Assembly: GCA_002706085.1 (NCBI GenBank)
Contig: PAJO01000028.1
Span: forward strand, 36,011-100,010
Direction of reading: 5' to 3'
Source of the DNA: Alcanivoracaceae bacterium
GTDB taxonomy: Bacteria; Pseudomonadota; Gammaproteobacteria; Pseudomonadales; Alcanivoracaceae
Length of the DNA stretch: 64,000 nucleotides
The notes under the pieces were generated by a model that did not search any database, was not told where the DNA came from, and saw nothing but the letters and a program-made list of their open reading frames with translations. Both the position numbers and the translations under genes were made by a program. This document shows, in pieces, positions 21,287-31,988 of the stretch. The stretch's first letter is position 1. Each line of letters begins with the position of its first letter.

Positions 21287-22954
21287 ATGTCAGATTCCCG
21301 TGCCGGGTTCGCCAGTCTTGGCCTACCCGAGGTATTGCTCTCTGCGATCGCCCGTCAGGGCTTCGAAGAGCCGTCGCCGATTCAGGCGCAAGCCATCCCG
21401 CTGTTGCTCGATGGCCACGATTTGCTGGGTCAGGCCCAGACAGGTACCGGTAAAACCGCTGCCTTCGCCCTGCCCCTGCTTGCCCGCCTGGACGCCAACC
21501 TGCGTGAACCGCAGATGCTGATCCTGGCACCCACCCGCGAACTGGCTATCCAGGTCGCCACTGCCTGTGAAGAATTTGCTGCCGATATCAAAGGCCTGCA
21601 GGTGCTGCCCATTTACGGTGGCGGTGAATACCGCACCCAGCTGAAAGGCTTGCGTGGCGGCGCCCAGGTGATTGTCGGCACCCCCGGCCGCGTCATGGAT
21701 CACATGGAACGCGGCTCCCTGAAACTGGACCACCTGAAAGCCCTGGTGCTGGATGAAGCCGACGAAATGCTGCGCATGGGCTTTATTGATGACGTGAAGT
21801 GGGTACTCGAGCGCACTCCGTCTGACTGCCAGCTGGCCCTGTTCTCCGCCACCATGCCGCCGGTGATTCGCAAGGTTGCTGACCAGCACCTGAAAAACCC
21901 GCAAAAAGTACAGATCGACAGCGGTTCCGCGACCACCTCTACCACCATTCGCCAGCGTTTCTGGCCGGTGGCCGGCCTCAACAAGCTGGACGCCCTGAGC
22001 CGTATTCTGGAAGCGGAAGACCACGATGCCGTAATCGTTTTCGTGCGCACCAAGCAGGCGACCCTGGAGCTGGCGGAACAGCTCAACCGTCGCAACCTGC
22101 GCGCCGACGCCCTGAATGGCGACATGCAGCAACAGCAGCGTGAAAAAACCGTACAGCGTCTGAAAGATAAGCGTTTCGACCTGCTGGTCGCCACCGATGT
22201 GGTCGCCCGGGGTCTGGACGTGCCGCGCATCACCCATGTGATCAACTACGACATGCCCGGCGACCCGGAAGCCTACGTGCACCGTATCGGCCGTACCGGT
22301 CGTGCCGGCCGTGAAGGCGATGCGATTCTGTTCGTGAGCCGCCGTGAGCAGCACGTGCTGCGCCAGATCGAGCGTGTGACCCGTCAGCGCATCGAGAAAA
22401 TGGCGTTGCCGTCCGTGGATGACCTGAACGCCAAGCGTATCGCGGGCTTCCAGGAGCAGCTGGCCACCCGTCTGCAGGATGGCAACATCGACGAAACCCG
22501 TGCGCTGGTGAAACAGCTCATGGACAGCATGGACCTGGCCGGCGAAGACATGGCTGTGGCGCTGGCGTCTGCCATGTTCCACCGCGAGCCGCTGATCCTG
22601 AAAGAACCCAAGTTCGTGAAGGAACCGCGCGAGTCTCGTGAACCCCGTGAGCGTCGTGAACGCCGCGCCAATGGTCGTGATGACCGCGGTGGCCCTCGTG
22701 GCGCCAAGCGTCGCAACGACAAGCCCATGCGTCGTTACCGCATTCAGGTCGGTCACGACCACGGTGTGAAGCCGGGCAACATCGTGGGCGCCATCGCCAA
22801 CGAAGCCAAGCTGCCCAGCCGCTTGATCGGCCCGATCAAGATCCACCAGGACCACAGCACCGTGGAACTGCCGGATGATCTGTCGCCCAAGCAGCTGCAC
22901 ACCATCCGTACCGCACGGGTATGCCAGCGCTCGCTGGGGCTGGAAGTGGTTTAA
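21287..22954 (+). CDS. deaD: DEAD-box ATP-dependent RNA helicase
   Basis: This 555-residue protein unwinds RNA and assists ribosome assembly and mRNA decay, mainly in the cold. Motifs in order: the Q motif (PSPIQAQAIP), AQTGTGKT, PTRELAIQ, DEAD (LVLDEADEML), SAT, ARGLDVPR, HRIGRTGRAGR. An Arg-rich linker (EPRERRERRANGRDDRGG) leads to a DbpA/CsdA-type RNA-binding domain (MRRYRIQVG to the end). This C-terminal layout is that of DeaD/CsdA rather than RhlB, RhlE or SrmB, although it is about 70 residues shorter than the E. coli protein. A run of heptamer repeats and a strong terminator follow. Confidence 0.88.
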   Translation: MSDSRAGFASLGLPEVLLSAIARQGFEEPSPIQAQAIPLLLDGHDLLGQAQTGTGKTAAFALPLLARLDANLREPQMLILAPTRELAIQVATACEEFAADIKGLQVLPIYGGGEYRTQLKGLRGGAQVIVGTPGRVMDHMERGSLKLDHLKALVLDEADEMLRMGFIDDVKWVLERTPSDCQLALFSATMPPVIRKVADQHLKNPQKVQIDSGSATTSTTIRQRFWPVAGLNKLDALSRILEAEDHDAVIVFVRTKQATLELAEQLNRRNLRADALNGDMQQQQREKTVQRLKDKRFDLLVATDVVARGLDVPRITHVINYDMPGDPEAYVHRIGRTGRAGREGDAILFVSRREQHVLRQIERVTRQRIEKMALPSVDDLNAKRIAGFQEQLATRLQDGNIDETRALVKQLMDSMDLAGEDMAVALASAMFHREPLILKEPKFVKEPRESREPRERRERRANGRDDRGGPRGAKRRNDKPMRRYRIQVGHDHGVKPGNIVGAIANEAKLPSRLIGPIKIHQDHSTVELPDDLSPKQLHTIRTARVCQRSLGLEVV

Positions 22955-22959
22955 AAAGC

Positions 22960-23029
22960 AGCTGCGAGCTATGAGCTGTGAGCTGTGAGCTGTGAGCTGT
23001 GAGCTGTGAGCTGTGAGCTGTGAGCTGTG
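22960..23029 (+). repeat. Heptamer tandem repeat (AGCTGTG) after deaD
   Basis: Ten 7-bp units follow the deaD stop codon: two degenerate ones (AGCTGCG, AGCTATG) and then eight perfect AGCTGTG copies (22974-23029). They precede the deaD terminator. The same kind of heptamer in inverted orientation lies just beyond the terminator (23084-23117). The unit is prone to slippage, so copy number should vary between strains. Confidence 0.9.
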
Positions 23030-23050
23030 AGGAAAACCCTTAAAGCCTTA

Positions 23051-23083
23051 AAAAACCGCACCCTTTCGGGTGCGGTTTTTTTT
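23051..23083 (+). terminator. Strong rho-independent terminator of deaD
   Basis: The stem 23051-23063 / 23068-23080 (13 bp including the A/T part; core CCGCACCC) has a TTTC loop, followed by T residues. The A-run on the other side makes it usable from both directions, for deaD and for dodecin. Confidence 0.9.
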
Positions 23084-23117
23084 ACTCATAGCTCATAGCT
23101 GACAACTGATAGCTGAT
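23084..23117 (-). repeat. Degenerate inverted heptamer repeats beyond the deaD terminator
   Basis: Read on the minus strand this short stretch consists of AGCTATC, AGTTGTC, AGCTATG, AGCTATG units, matching the heptamer family before the terminator but in the opposite orientation. Together the two arrays flank the terminator hairpin symmetrically. Confidence 0.6.
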
Positions 23118-23121
23118 CCCC

Positions 23122-23337
23122 TCAGGATCCCGAGATCCGGAAGCCCACTTTCAGGCACACCTGATAGTGGCCCACCTTGCCATCCACGATATGCCCGCGG
23201 GTTTCTGTCACCTCGAACCATTCGGTGAGTTCCAGGCTTTGGCTGGCGGTGGACAGGGCGTTTTCGATGGCATCCTCGATGCTCTTTTTTGAGGACCCTA
23301 CCAGTTCCACTTTCTTGTACACATGATGATCGGACAT
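23122..23337 (-). CDS. Dodecin family flavin-binding protein
   Basis: This 71-residue protein has the full dodecin pattern: VYKKVELVGSS, an alpha-helix (IEDAIENALSTAS), then WFEVTETRGHI and VGHYQVCLKVGFRI. Dodecins form 12-subunit hollow spheres that store and protect flavins (or CoA); the Trp of WFEV stacks on the flavin. ATG at 23337 has AGGAGAGC just upstream, so the longer frame starting at 23392 is not used. It is divergent from the Hsp20 gene, which suggests both may be stress-linked. Confidence 0.9.
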   Translation of the reverse strand: MSDHHVYKKVELVGSSKKSIEDAIENALSTASQSLELTEWFEVTETRGHIVDGKVGHYQVCLKVGFRISGS

Positions 23338-23512
23338 GACAGCTCTCCTTATCGGTCATGAAAGTGTTCCCCTCTATCTGTGACAGCCCCAACCGTCGGA
23401 TACAAGGGGACCGGCCGTGAAATCGGTTAAAATTTCATCAAAACACCATTGAAAGCCCCCGTCTCATGCCTCACAAAGACAGTGTCACCCTGACACAACA
23501 GGAGGTTATGCG

Positions 23513-24028
23513 ATGGATATGCACAAGATGACACCCTGGAACTGGCTGCGGCAGGAAAGCAGCCGTGAACGCCCGCTCCCCCAACGTCAGCCCGGGCACC
23601 CGCTGCTGCGCTGGGAACGGGAATTCGATAACTGGTTTGAGCAAATGCTGGGCGACATGGCATGGACCACCCCCGCCCCCCACGCAGAGCCCAACATTCC
23701 TTTCCGCCCCAACCTGGATATTCTCGAACGTGACGATCACTACCTGATCACCGCCGAACTTCCCGGTGTGGACAAACAGGCGGTCACGGTCACTCTGGAT
23801 AACGACCGGCTGCAGATTGCCGGTCATAAACAAGCCATTGAGGAAACGGATAGCGACGGCTACCACTACAGCGAACGCCGGTACGGGCAGTTTCAACGCA
23901 TGCTGTCGCTGCCCGCCGATGCCGATGGCGAACAGATGGAGGCGGTATTCCACAACGGTGTGCTGACCCTCACTCTGCCCCGCCGTGAGCAGCATGGCCA
24001 CGGCCGACGACGCATCGAGATTCATTAA
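23513..24028 (+). CDS. Small heat shock protein Hsp20/alpha-crystallin
   Basis: This 171-residue cytoplasmic holdase chaperone has an N-terminal W/R-rich arm and then the alpha-crystallin domain (PNLDILERDDHYLITAELPG to the end), with the conserved A-x-x-x-G-V-L motif here as VFHNGVLTLTLP and a short tail. A very strong AGGAGG precedes the ATG. It is the class-A-like type often placed near stress genes. I see no convincing sigma-32 promoter in the 175 bases between it and dodecin. Confidence 0.92.
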   Translation: MDMHKMTPWNWLRQESSRERPLPQRQPGHPLLRWEREFDNWFEQMLGDMAWTTPAPHAEPNIPFRPNLDILERDDHYLITAELPGVDKQAVTVTLDNDRLQIAGHKQAIEETDSDGYHYSERRYGQFQRMLSLPADADGEQMEAVFHNGVLTLTLPRREQHGHGRRRIEIH

Positions 24029-24040
24029 CCCGGCAAGACC

Positions 24041-24069
24041 TGGCGCCGGTGTCCATTGCCCCGGCGCCA
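24041..24069 (+). terminator. Hairpin after hsp20
   Basis: A perfect 9-bp GC-rich stem (24041-24049 / 24061-24069, TGGCGCCGG) with an 11-nt loop lies 12 bases after the stop; only a short pyrimidine tract follows. Confidence 0.6.
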
Positions 24070-24228
24070 CCTTTCCCGCCTCACGGCTGGGCGCGCGCTA
24101 CGGTCGGCTATCCGAAAATACCGCCATTCGTACCCTGATCTTTTCGGTCACCCCTCTCTGTGATGGTAGTTTGATACCATAACGGCCAGGGATGCCTTGC
24201 CGTAAACGGATAATTACAACAAGAAGCC

Positions 24229-25527
24229 ATGTCTCAACCTCCGCAGACCACATCGTCGGTGTCACCCAAAACCGCCGCCCAAGGCACTGTGGCGACGGCA
24301 ATGGACTCTGCTCGCGATACCCATAGCGAACAGCACAAGGCGCAGCTGCGGGCACTACTGGATGACCCGCGTGGCACCCGCTCCCGCTTCCCCGCCCCCC
24401 TGGAAGCACGCTACCGCGAACAGGCGCAAACACTGACGCTAACCATGCAGCGTGCCTACTGGCCCTGGGTCGCCCTGACCGTTACCGCCTTTTGTGTCCT
24501 TGGCTTCTTTATGGCCGGGGAATACCACACGCTGATCAACCAGCTCAACGTAGTCATTTTCGTGGCGGTCATGTTGCCCGTCTGTGTATTGCGCCTGCCT
24601 CGCCTTGAGCACCATATCAACAAGTTCAACGGGCTCGCGGCAGCCGTGACTCTGCTGTCGATGCATTTTGTCAGCCTGGCGATGCCCGATAGTGCCCGGC
24701 AAAAAAGCGTCTCTGAGTACGCCATCATTTTTATCACCATTGCCGCATTCACCATCGCCCGGTTACCCGTAAAGCAGGCGGCCGCCTGGGTGATCGCCAC
24801 CCTTGCCGCCACCCCGATCATGGCCTGGCTATTCGGCCTGAGCATGGACCTGGACCGACAGATCTATTTTGCCGGCGGCTCTCTGGTCATCGGTTACTTG
24901 CTCGGGTTTATCCAGGACAGTCGCGAGCGGACGGTATTCCTGCAATCGCAATTGCTGGAGCAGGAAAAAGAGCAACTGGAAACCTTGTCCGAAACCCTGG
25001 CCCAGGCGTCGCGCAGCGACAAACTGACCGGGCTGCCCAATCGCCGCCACTTCGACGAGATGCTGGACATGCAGTGGAAGCTGGCCATGCGCGAAGGCAA
25101 GCCCGTGAACCTGATGTTCATGGATATCGACGACTTCAAGGCCTTCAATGATTACTACGGGCACCAGGTTGGCGACGATTGCCTGCTGCGGGTCGCTAAA
25201 GCCCTGGGCAGCCAGGCCCTGCGTGGATCGGATTTTATCGCCCGGTATGGGGGCGAGGAGTTCGTCGCCCTGTTCCCCGGTACCGACGCCGAGGGGCTAA
25301 GCGCCATTGCCCACCGCCTGATTGCCGCCGTGGATGCCCTGCAGATTCCCCATGCCCGAGCCCGGGCAGCCGAACATGTCACCCTGTCCGTGGGCATCGC
25401 CACCGTGACACCCACCCCGGAGAATCATCACAGCGATCTGGTGAGAATGGCCGACGAGGCACTGTATACCGCCAAGGGCACCGGCCGGCATCGCTTTGTG
25501 GTCGCCGCCAACGGCAGCGAGGAATAG
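24229..25527 (+). CDS. Membrane diguanylate cyclase (GGDEF)
   Basis: This 432-residue protein has about six membrane segments between residues 80 and 225, a short coiled coil, and a C-terminal GGDEF domain. The active site reads GGEEF (YGGEEFVALFPGT), which is functional in many cyclases; upstream DKLTGLPNRRHFDE and MFMDIDDFKAFND with the metal-binding Asp are intact. It should make cyclic-di-GMP at the inner membrane. An RxxD inhibitory site (R-G-S-D) lies five residues before the GGEEF, so product inhibition is likely. It converges on recJ with only nine bases between stops. A second, unrelated cyclase lies at 51414-52448. Confidence 0.9.
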   Translation: MSQPPQTTSSVSPKTAAQGTVATAMDSARDTHSEQHKAQLRALLDDPRGTRSRFPAPLEARYREQAQTLTLTMQRAYWPWVALTVTAFCVLGFFMAGEYHTLINQLNVVIFVAVMLPVCVLRLPRLEHHINKFNGLAAAVTLLSMHFVSLAMPDSARQKSVSEYAIIFITIAAFTIARLPVKQAAAWVIATLAATPIMAWLFGLSMDLDRQIYFAGGSLVIGYLLGFIQDSRERTVFLQSQLLEQEKEQLETLSETLAQASRSDKLTGLPNRRHFDEMLDMQWKLAMREGKPVNLMFMDIDDFKAFNDYYGHQVGDDCLLRVAKALGSQALRGSDFIARYGGEEFVALFPGTDAEGLSAIAHRLIAAVDALQIPHARARAAEHVTLSVGIATVTPTPENHHSDLVRMADEALYTAKGTGRHRFVVAANGSEE

Positions 25528-25536
25528 CCCGGCGGG

Positions 25537-27261
25537 TCAGACCGGGATCAGGTGCTCAAACAAGAGTTGCGGATTACGCTGACCACGGAATTCATTCACT
25601 TCCAAACGATAGACACCGCGTACCCGGGTGATACGGCTCGGCAGGGCCTCCACCGGCACATTGAAATGGATGGCATCAATTACGCCACGCACGCCGGGCA
25701 GGCCCAGGGTCAGTTTCAGGTGGCGCTCCCCCACGATGCGGTGCTTCAACACCTCGAACTCGCCGTCAAAGCACGGCGCCGGGAATCCCTGGCCCCAGGG
25801 GAAACGGTGGCTCAGTAATTCCGCATTGCTCAGGGTCAGGTCCTGGTCGCTCAGCGGCCCGTCGGTTTCCACTACCCGCTCCAGTGCTTTGGGAGAGAGC
25901 AAGTCCGCCACCGCCTTATCGAACGCCACCTTGAAATCCTCCAGCCGGTCACGCTCCAGCGACAGCCCCGCCGCCATGGCATGACCACCGAACTTGCTCA
26001 GCAAACCGGGGTTGGCGGTGGCCACCGCGTCCAGGGCATCACGCAGATGCAAGCCGGGAATCGACCGGCCAGATCCCTTCAACGTGCCCTGCTGCTGAGC
26101 CGGGGCGAAGGCAATCACGGGCCGATGAATCGCCTCTTTTACGCGGGAGGCCAGAATCCCCACCACCCCTTCGTGCCATTCCTTACCGTACAGGCACAGG
26201 CCGGCGGGCAGGTTGTCGGCATCCAGTCGGCTCACTTCTTCCATGGCCGCATCGCGCATGCCCTGCTCAATGGAGCGGCGTTCGCGGTTGATGGTGTCCA
26301 GCTCCTGGGCCATCTCCATGGCTTCAGCGTCGGTCTCGGCCAACAGGCAGGCGATCCCGTGGGTCATGTCCGATAGCCGTCCCGCCGCATTCAGGCGCGG
26401 GCCCACGGCAAAGCCCATGTCGGCGGCCAGCACCCGGCCGGGGTCACGTCCGGCCACCTGCAACAGCGCCCGAATCCCTGCACAGCCCTTGCCGGCACGA
26501 ATGCGTCGCAGGCCCTGCTCCACCAGCACGCGGTTGGCGTCATCCAGCACCACCACGTCAGCCACGGTGCCCAGCGCCACCAGATCCAGCAGGTCGGTGA
26601 TCGGCGGCTGCGGCTGCACGCCCTGCTCCCGCAGGGCACGCTGTAGATCCATCAATAGATAAAAGGCCACCCCGACCCCGGCCAGGTTTGCCGCCGGGAA
26701 ATCTTCACAGCCGGGCAAGCGCGGGTTCACCAGGGCATCGGCCTCGGGCAGTGTGTCGCCGGGCAGGTGGTGATCGGTAATCAGCACGCGCATGCCCCGG
26801 GCGCGGGCGGCGGCCACGCCATCCACACTGGCAATGCCGTTATCCACGGTGATGATCAGGTCGGGCTGGAATTGCTGCTCGGCGAGTTCCACGATGGCCG
26901 GCGACAGGCCATAGCCGTATTCAAACCGGTCTGGCACCAGAAAATCCGGACGCGGAAACCCCAGCGCCTGCAGCCCGCGCACCATCAAGGTGGTGGCAGT
27001 GGCGCCATCGGCGTCGTAGTCGCCCACAATACAGATACGCCAGTTATCGGTTCGCCCTTGTAACAGCAACGCCACGGCCCCACGCAACCCGTTGAAGGCT
27101 TGCGGATGGGGCAGACGCTTGAGCGCCAGCTCCAGCTGCGACGGGTCGTCCACCCCTCGCCCGGCCAGAATCCGCGCCAGCAGCGGCGGCACATCCGGCC
27201 AGTCCGGCGTGTACTGCGGCCGGCGAGTGATATTGGGCAAGGCAAGTTTGTCGATGGGCAT
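25537..27261 (-). CDS. recJ: Single-stranded-DNA-specific exonuclease RecJ
   Basis: This 574-residue 5'-3' exonuclease of the DHH family is used in recombination and mismatch repair. Motifs: VGDYDADGATATTLM (motif I), the TVDNGI segment, DHH in ITDHHLPGD, LNAAGR (GPRLNAAGRL), the DHHA1 GKEWHEGVVG and the SGRSIPGLHL region, and the C-terminal OB-fold. Length matches the family. ATG at 27261 starts the conserved PxxxxRP region; the frame upstream to 27351 is low-complexity Ser/Pro/Gly and not family-like. It is divergent from fadB. Confidence 0.93.
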   Translation of the reverse strand: MPIDKLALPNITRRPQYTPDWPDVPPLLARILAGRGVDDPSQLELALKRLPHPQAFNGLRGAVALLLQGRTDNWRICIVGDYDADGATATTLMVRGLQALGFPRPDFLVPDRFEYGYGLSPAIVELAEQQFQPDLIITVDNGIASVDGVAAARARGMRVLITDHHLPGDTLPEADALVNPRLPGCEDFPAANLAGVGVAFYLLMDLQRALREQGVQPQPPITDLLDLVALGTVADVVVLDDANRVLVEQGLRRIRAGKGCAGIRALLQVAGRDPGRVLAADMGFAVGPRLNAAGRLSDMTHGIACLLAETDAEAMEMAQELDTINRERRSIEQGMRDAAMEEVSRLDADNLPAGLCLYGKEWHEGVVGILASRVKEAIHRPVIAFAPAQQQGTLKGSGRSIPGLHLRDALDAVATANPGLLSKFGGHAMAAGLSLERDRLEDFKVAFDKAVADLLSPKALERVVETDGPLSDQDLTLSNAELLSHRFPWGQGFPAPCFDGEFEVLKHRIVGERHLKLTLGLPGVRGVIDAIHFNVPVEALPSRITRVRGVYRLEVNEFRGQRNPQLLFEHLIPV

Positions 27262-27660
27262 GGACGCGCTCGGAGACCTGGGAGAACCGCCCCTCCCTTC
27301 CCCTGCAGGTGAGGGGGAGCGGCATGAATGATGTTTGGCGCAGTCTGCCATGGTTGGCTCAAGACGGCACTAACGCACCGCCATTCCTCGCTATCACAAG
27401 GAGCAAGTGATGCTTTTTTCATCAACCACTGCAGGCCGGGAAGCACCCCGACTAATTAGTCACAAATTAGGGCTAAAAAAGTCATTCACCTTCCCTATAC
27501 TTGCGGGCCTACAAGTTCGTTGATTTATGTAAGCAAACACTCACATGAATCGCGTCGCCTCTCCCATTTGCGGGGACCTTTACCGGTAAAACAGGGGCAG
27601 AAGAGGCACTACCAAAGCGGCCGATTGTGTCGCGTACTTTGGGACTGGAGAGCAAACGCT
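27262..27660. other. recJ-fadB divergent intergenic region
   Basis: This region of 399 bases has no supported gene. It holds the recJ and fadB promoters. Visible elements are a perfect 12-bp palindrome GACTAATTAGTC at 27450-27461, a TATACT-like -10 near 27491-27505, and a second 12-bp palindrome TTTACCGGTAAA at 27579-27590 in the long fadB leader. Either palindrome could bind a fatty-acid regulator; neither matches the E. coli FadR or Pseudomonas PsrA consensus closely. Confidence 0.5.
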
Positions 27661-29807
27661 ATGATCTATCAAGGCAACGCCGTAAGCGTACAACTGCTTG
27701 ACGACGGCATCGCCGAACTGAAGTTCGATCTTCAGGGCGAATCCGTCAACAAGTTCAACCAGGAAACCGTGGAAGATCTCGGTAAGGCTGTCGACGCCAT
27801 TGCAGGCAACAACGACATCAAGGGCCTGATCGTGACCTCCGGCAAAGGGGTTTTCATCGTTGGCGCCGACATCACCGAATTCACAGACATGTTCAAACTG
27901 CCGGAAGACGAAATCGCCGGCTGGTGTCTGAAATCCAACAAGGTCTTCAATGCCTTTGAAGATCTGGACATTCCCAAAGTGGTTGCCGTGAATGGCATCG
28001 CCCTGGGTGGCGGCCTGGAAATGTGTCTGGCTGCGGACTTCCGCGTACTGAGCGAGAAGGCCCAGGTCGGTCTGCCGGAAGTGAAGCTGGGCCTGTTCCC
28101 GGGCTTCGGCGGCACCGTGCGTCTGCCGCGTCTGGTGGGCGTGGACAACGCCGTTGAGTGGATCGCCGCTGGCGGTCAGCACCGTGCCGACAAGGCCCTG
28201 AAAGTGGGTGTTGCCGATGCTGTTGTCGCTCACGACAAACTGAACGATGCCGCCATCGCGCTGGTCAAGCAGTGCCTGGAAGGCAAGATCGACTTCCGCG
28301 CCAAGCGTCAGGAAAAGCTCGAGCCCCTGAAGCTGCCGCCCATGGAAAACATGATGGCCTTCCAGACCTGCATGGCCATGGTCATGGGTCAGGCTGGCAA
28401 GAACTACCCGGCTCCGGTTGCCGCCGTGAAAGCCATGCAAACCGCTGCTGGCATGAACCGCGACCAGGCCCTGGAAGTGGAAGCCAAAGGCTTCGCCAAG
28501 ATCGCCAAGACCCCGCAAGCCACCGCGCTGGTAGGTCTGTTCCTGGCTGATCAGGCTGTGAAGAAAGTGAACGGCAAGACCGCCAAAGGCGCTGGTGAAA
28601 TCAACCAGGCCGCCGTTCTGGGCGCCGGCATCATGGGTGGCGGTATCGCCTTCCAGTCTGCCCTCAAAGGCACCCCGATCATTATGAAGGACATCGCCGA
28701 CAAGGCGCTGGACCTGGGCATGAACGAAGCCTCCAAGCTGCTCGCCAAGCGTGTCAGCAAAGGCAAGATGGATGCCGCCAAGATGGGCAAAGTCCTGTCT
28801 GCCATCCGTCCGACCCTGAACTACGGTGATTTCGACGACGTCAACGTGATCGTTGAAGCCGTTGTTGAGAACCAGAAGATCAAGCAGTCCGTACTGGCCG
28901 AAACCGAAGGCAAAGTGAAGGAAGGCACCGTTCTGGCCTCTAACACCTCCACCATCTCTATCACCAAGCTGGCTGAAGCGCTGGAGCGTCCGCAGGACTT
29001 CGCCGGTATGCACTTCTTCAACCCGGTACACATGATGCCGCTGGTAGAAGTGATCCGTGGTGAGAAGACCTCTGACGAAACCGTCGCGAGCCTGGTGGCC
29101 TACGCCCAGAAAATGGGCAAGAACCCGATCGTCGTTAACGATTGCCCCGGGTTCCTGGTTAACCGCGTTCTGTTCCCGTACTTCGGCGGCTTCGGCATGC
29201 TGATGCGTGACGGTGCAGACTTCGAAGCCGTGGATAAAGTCATGCAGAAGTTCGGCTGGCCCATGGGCCCGGCCTACCTGATGGACGTGGTCGGTATCGA
29301 CACCGGCGTACACGCTGCCCAGGTCATGGCAGAAGGCTTCCCGGAGCGTATGCAGTACGACTTCAAGGATGTCTCCACGGTAATGTTCGAAAACGAGCGT
29401 TATGGCCAGAAGAACGGTGTCGGCTTCTACCGCTACGAAACCGACAAGAAAGGCAAGCCGAAGAAGGTTGTCGACGAGAAGACCTGGGAACTGATCAAGC
29501 CGCACGTGGCCGAGACCCGGGAATTCGACGCCGAGGAAATCATCGCCCGCATGATGATTCCCATGTGCACCGAAACCGTTCGCTGCCTGGAAGACAACAT
29601 CGTAGGTTCCGCTGCCGAGGCCGACATGGCCATGATCTACGGCATCGGCTTCCCTCCCTTCCGTGGTGGTCCGCTGCGCTACATCGACAGCATCGGCGCG
29701 AAAGCGTTTGTTGAGCTGTGCGACAAGTATGCGCACCTGGGTGGCATCTACGAAGCACCGCAGATGCTCAAAGACATGGCCGCCAAGGGCGAGTCCTTTT
29801 TCGCCTA

Positions 29808-29808
<1 letters not shown>
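27661..29808 (+). CDS. fadB: Fatty acid oxidation complex subunit alpha
   Basis: This 715-residue multifunctional enzyme of beta-oxidation carries out enoyl-CoA hydration, 3-hydroxyacyl-CoA dehydrogenation and isomerisation. The N-terminal crotonase domain has catalytic Glu120 (GGGLEMCL) and Glu140 ([11 protein letters not shown]) and the oxyanion residues FIVGADI. The NAD-binding domain opens with [14 protein letters not shown], the dehydrogenase catalytic His lies in [10 protein letters not shown], and the C-terminal domain has NRVLFPY. ATG at 27661 gives the family N-terminus MIYQGN. It pairs with fadA downstream to form the alpha2-beta2 complex; an imperfect hairpin repeat lies between them. 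Confidence 0.95.
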
Positions 29809-31151
<1,343 letters not shown>

Positions 31152-31245
31152 AGCCTGACACCCGCCGCCTGACGCCGGACTCGCTCCGGCCTCAGGCCCG
31201 GATGCCAATTTCCGGCCCCGCCTCACAAGGGCAGGACTGGAAACA

Positions 31246-31277
31246 AAAAACCCCGGCTTATCCGCCGGGGTTTTTCT
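31246..31277 (+). terminator. Rho-independent terminator of fadBA
   Basis: The stem AAAAACCCCGGC (31246-31257) pairs with GCCGGGGTTTTT (31264-31275) across a 6-nt loop, followed by more T. It is a textbook terminator. Confidence 0.92.
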
Positions 31278-31304
31278 TTATCAGGACAACACCCCATCGC
31301 CCCC

Positions 31305-31345
31305 CTGTAGGAGCCATGCTCGCATGGCGATCCCGCGAAGCGGGG
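31305..31345 (+). repeat. REP-like double hairpin (copy 1)
   Basis: CTGTAGGAGCCATG-CTCG-CATGGC is followed by CCCGC-GAA-GCGGG. This combination (a TGTAGGAGC lead, one hairpin, then a GCGAAGCGGG-like second hairpin) resembles the REP family of Pseudomonas and relatives. Related copies are at 42834-42868 and 44866-44929. Confidence 0.6.
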
Positions 31346-31429
31346 TTTGGGAAGGCTCAGCCAAAAGAGCACCGGGCAAGACCAGATTCTCGGGATCCTT
31401 TCCGCATGGTAGAGGGTAGATCCTCGATG

Positions 31430-31714
31430 CTATAAATTCTTATCAATATCCTGACGACCAAGCACCCGCATAATCTCAACCGTTCCGCCATTCAGCCTGT
31501 AGTAAATGCTGTCTACACCGCAGACACTACGCCGATATCCCTTCGCAATATGCTCAACAGCAGGATAACGGTATGGCGCTTGGGCAATCACATCGAAGCG
31601 TTCCATTAGCGCTCTAAAGTAGCGAACCGCCTGCTCTTCACCAAATGCCTCTACACCACGCCAGTATATTCAGCCCACATCCCTTTTGGCCTCATCGTTG
31701 GGTCTATACCTCAT
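31430..31714 (-). pseudogene. ParE-type toxin with in-frame TGA at codon 15
   Basis: From an ATG at 31714 the frame reads MRYRPNDEAKRDVG, a TGA (31670-31672), then IYWRGVEAFGEEQAVRYF and on to GGTVEIMRVLGRQDIDKNL and a TAG. The whole aligns with RelE/ParE toxins: L..A..D...I..Y....G..QA..Y near the start, R..Y...YR at the end. The ATG overlaps the antitoxin stop codon by 11 bases, the normal arrangement. Only the stop at codon 15 breaks it. The toxin therefore seems inactivated while the antitoxin is intact. A sequencing error is the alternative. Confidence 0.75.
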
Positions 31715-31970
31715 CCCTTCCCAATCCGTCCTGGATCTCTTTGAGCAGTTCTACAGGGTTCGGCTTCGTGAAGCCACTGCGCTCCGCTTCCCGCAGTTTC
31801 ACACGGATCACTTCCAGTTCACGCTCCATTTCCTGCTCACACAGCTGGCGCTCACGAATCAACTCGCGCACCACTTCACTCTCATTCCCGTAGTGCCCGC
31901 TCTCAATCTGTGCCTTGATCCAGCTATCCTGCTGATCCGTCACCGTAATACTCTTCTTTACCATCGCCAT
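31704..31970 (-). CDS. ParD-like ribbon-helix-helix antitoxin
   Basis: This 88-residue protein opens with an N-terminal beta-strand and helices typical of ParD/CopG antitoxins: VKKSITVTDQQDSWIKAQI, then GHYGNESEVVRELIRERQ, the characteristic G.Y.N.SEVVR.L motif. The C-terminal half is charged and helical and would cover the toxin. ATG at 31970 has GAGG six bases upstream and is preferred over the TTG at 31985. It overlaps the broken ParE gene and follows the GST gene closely. RHH antitoxins bind DNA and autoregulate. Confidence 0.88.
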   Translation of the reverse strand: MAMVKKSITVTDQQDSWIKAQIESGHYGNESEVVRELIRERQLCEQEMERELEVIRVKLREAERSGFTKPNPVELLKEIQDGLGRDEV

Positions 31971-31988
31971 CTCATACCTCGCCAAGGG

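Noticed and set aside
21323..22900. 525-residue open frame on the minus strand
   Set aside because: Antisense of deaD; no family features.
22960..23029. CRISPR array
   Set aside because: The repeats are 7 bp and directly adjacent, with no spacers.
23338..23512. Sigma-32 promoter before hsp20
   Set aside because: A TTGAAA-like box is present but no -10 (CCCCAT-like) at the right spacing was found.
27450..27461. FadR or PsrA operator before fadB
   Set aside because: A perfect palindrome is present, but it does not match either consensus well enough to name the regulator.
27580..29736. 718-residue open frame on the minus strand
   Set aside because: Antisense of fadB, with His/Val/Gly-rich shadow composition and no family features.
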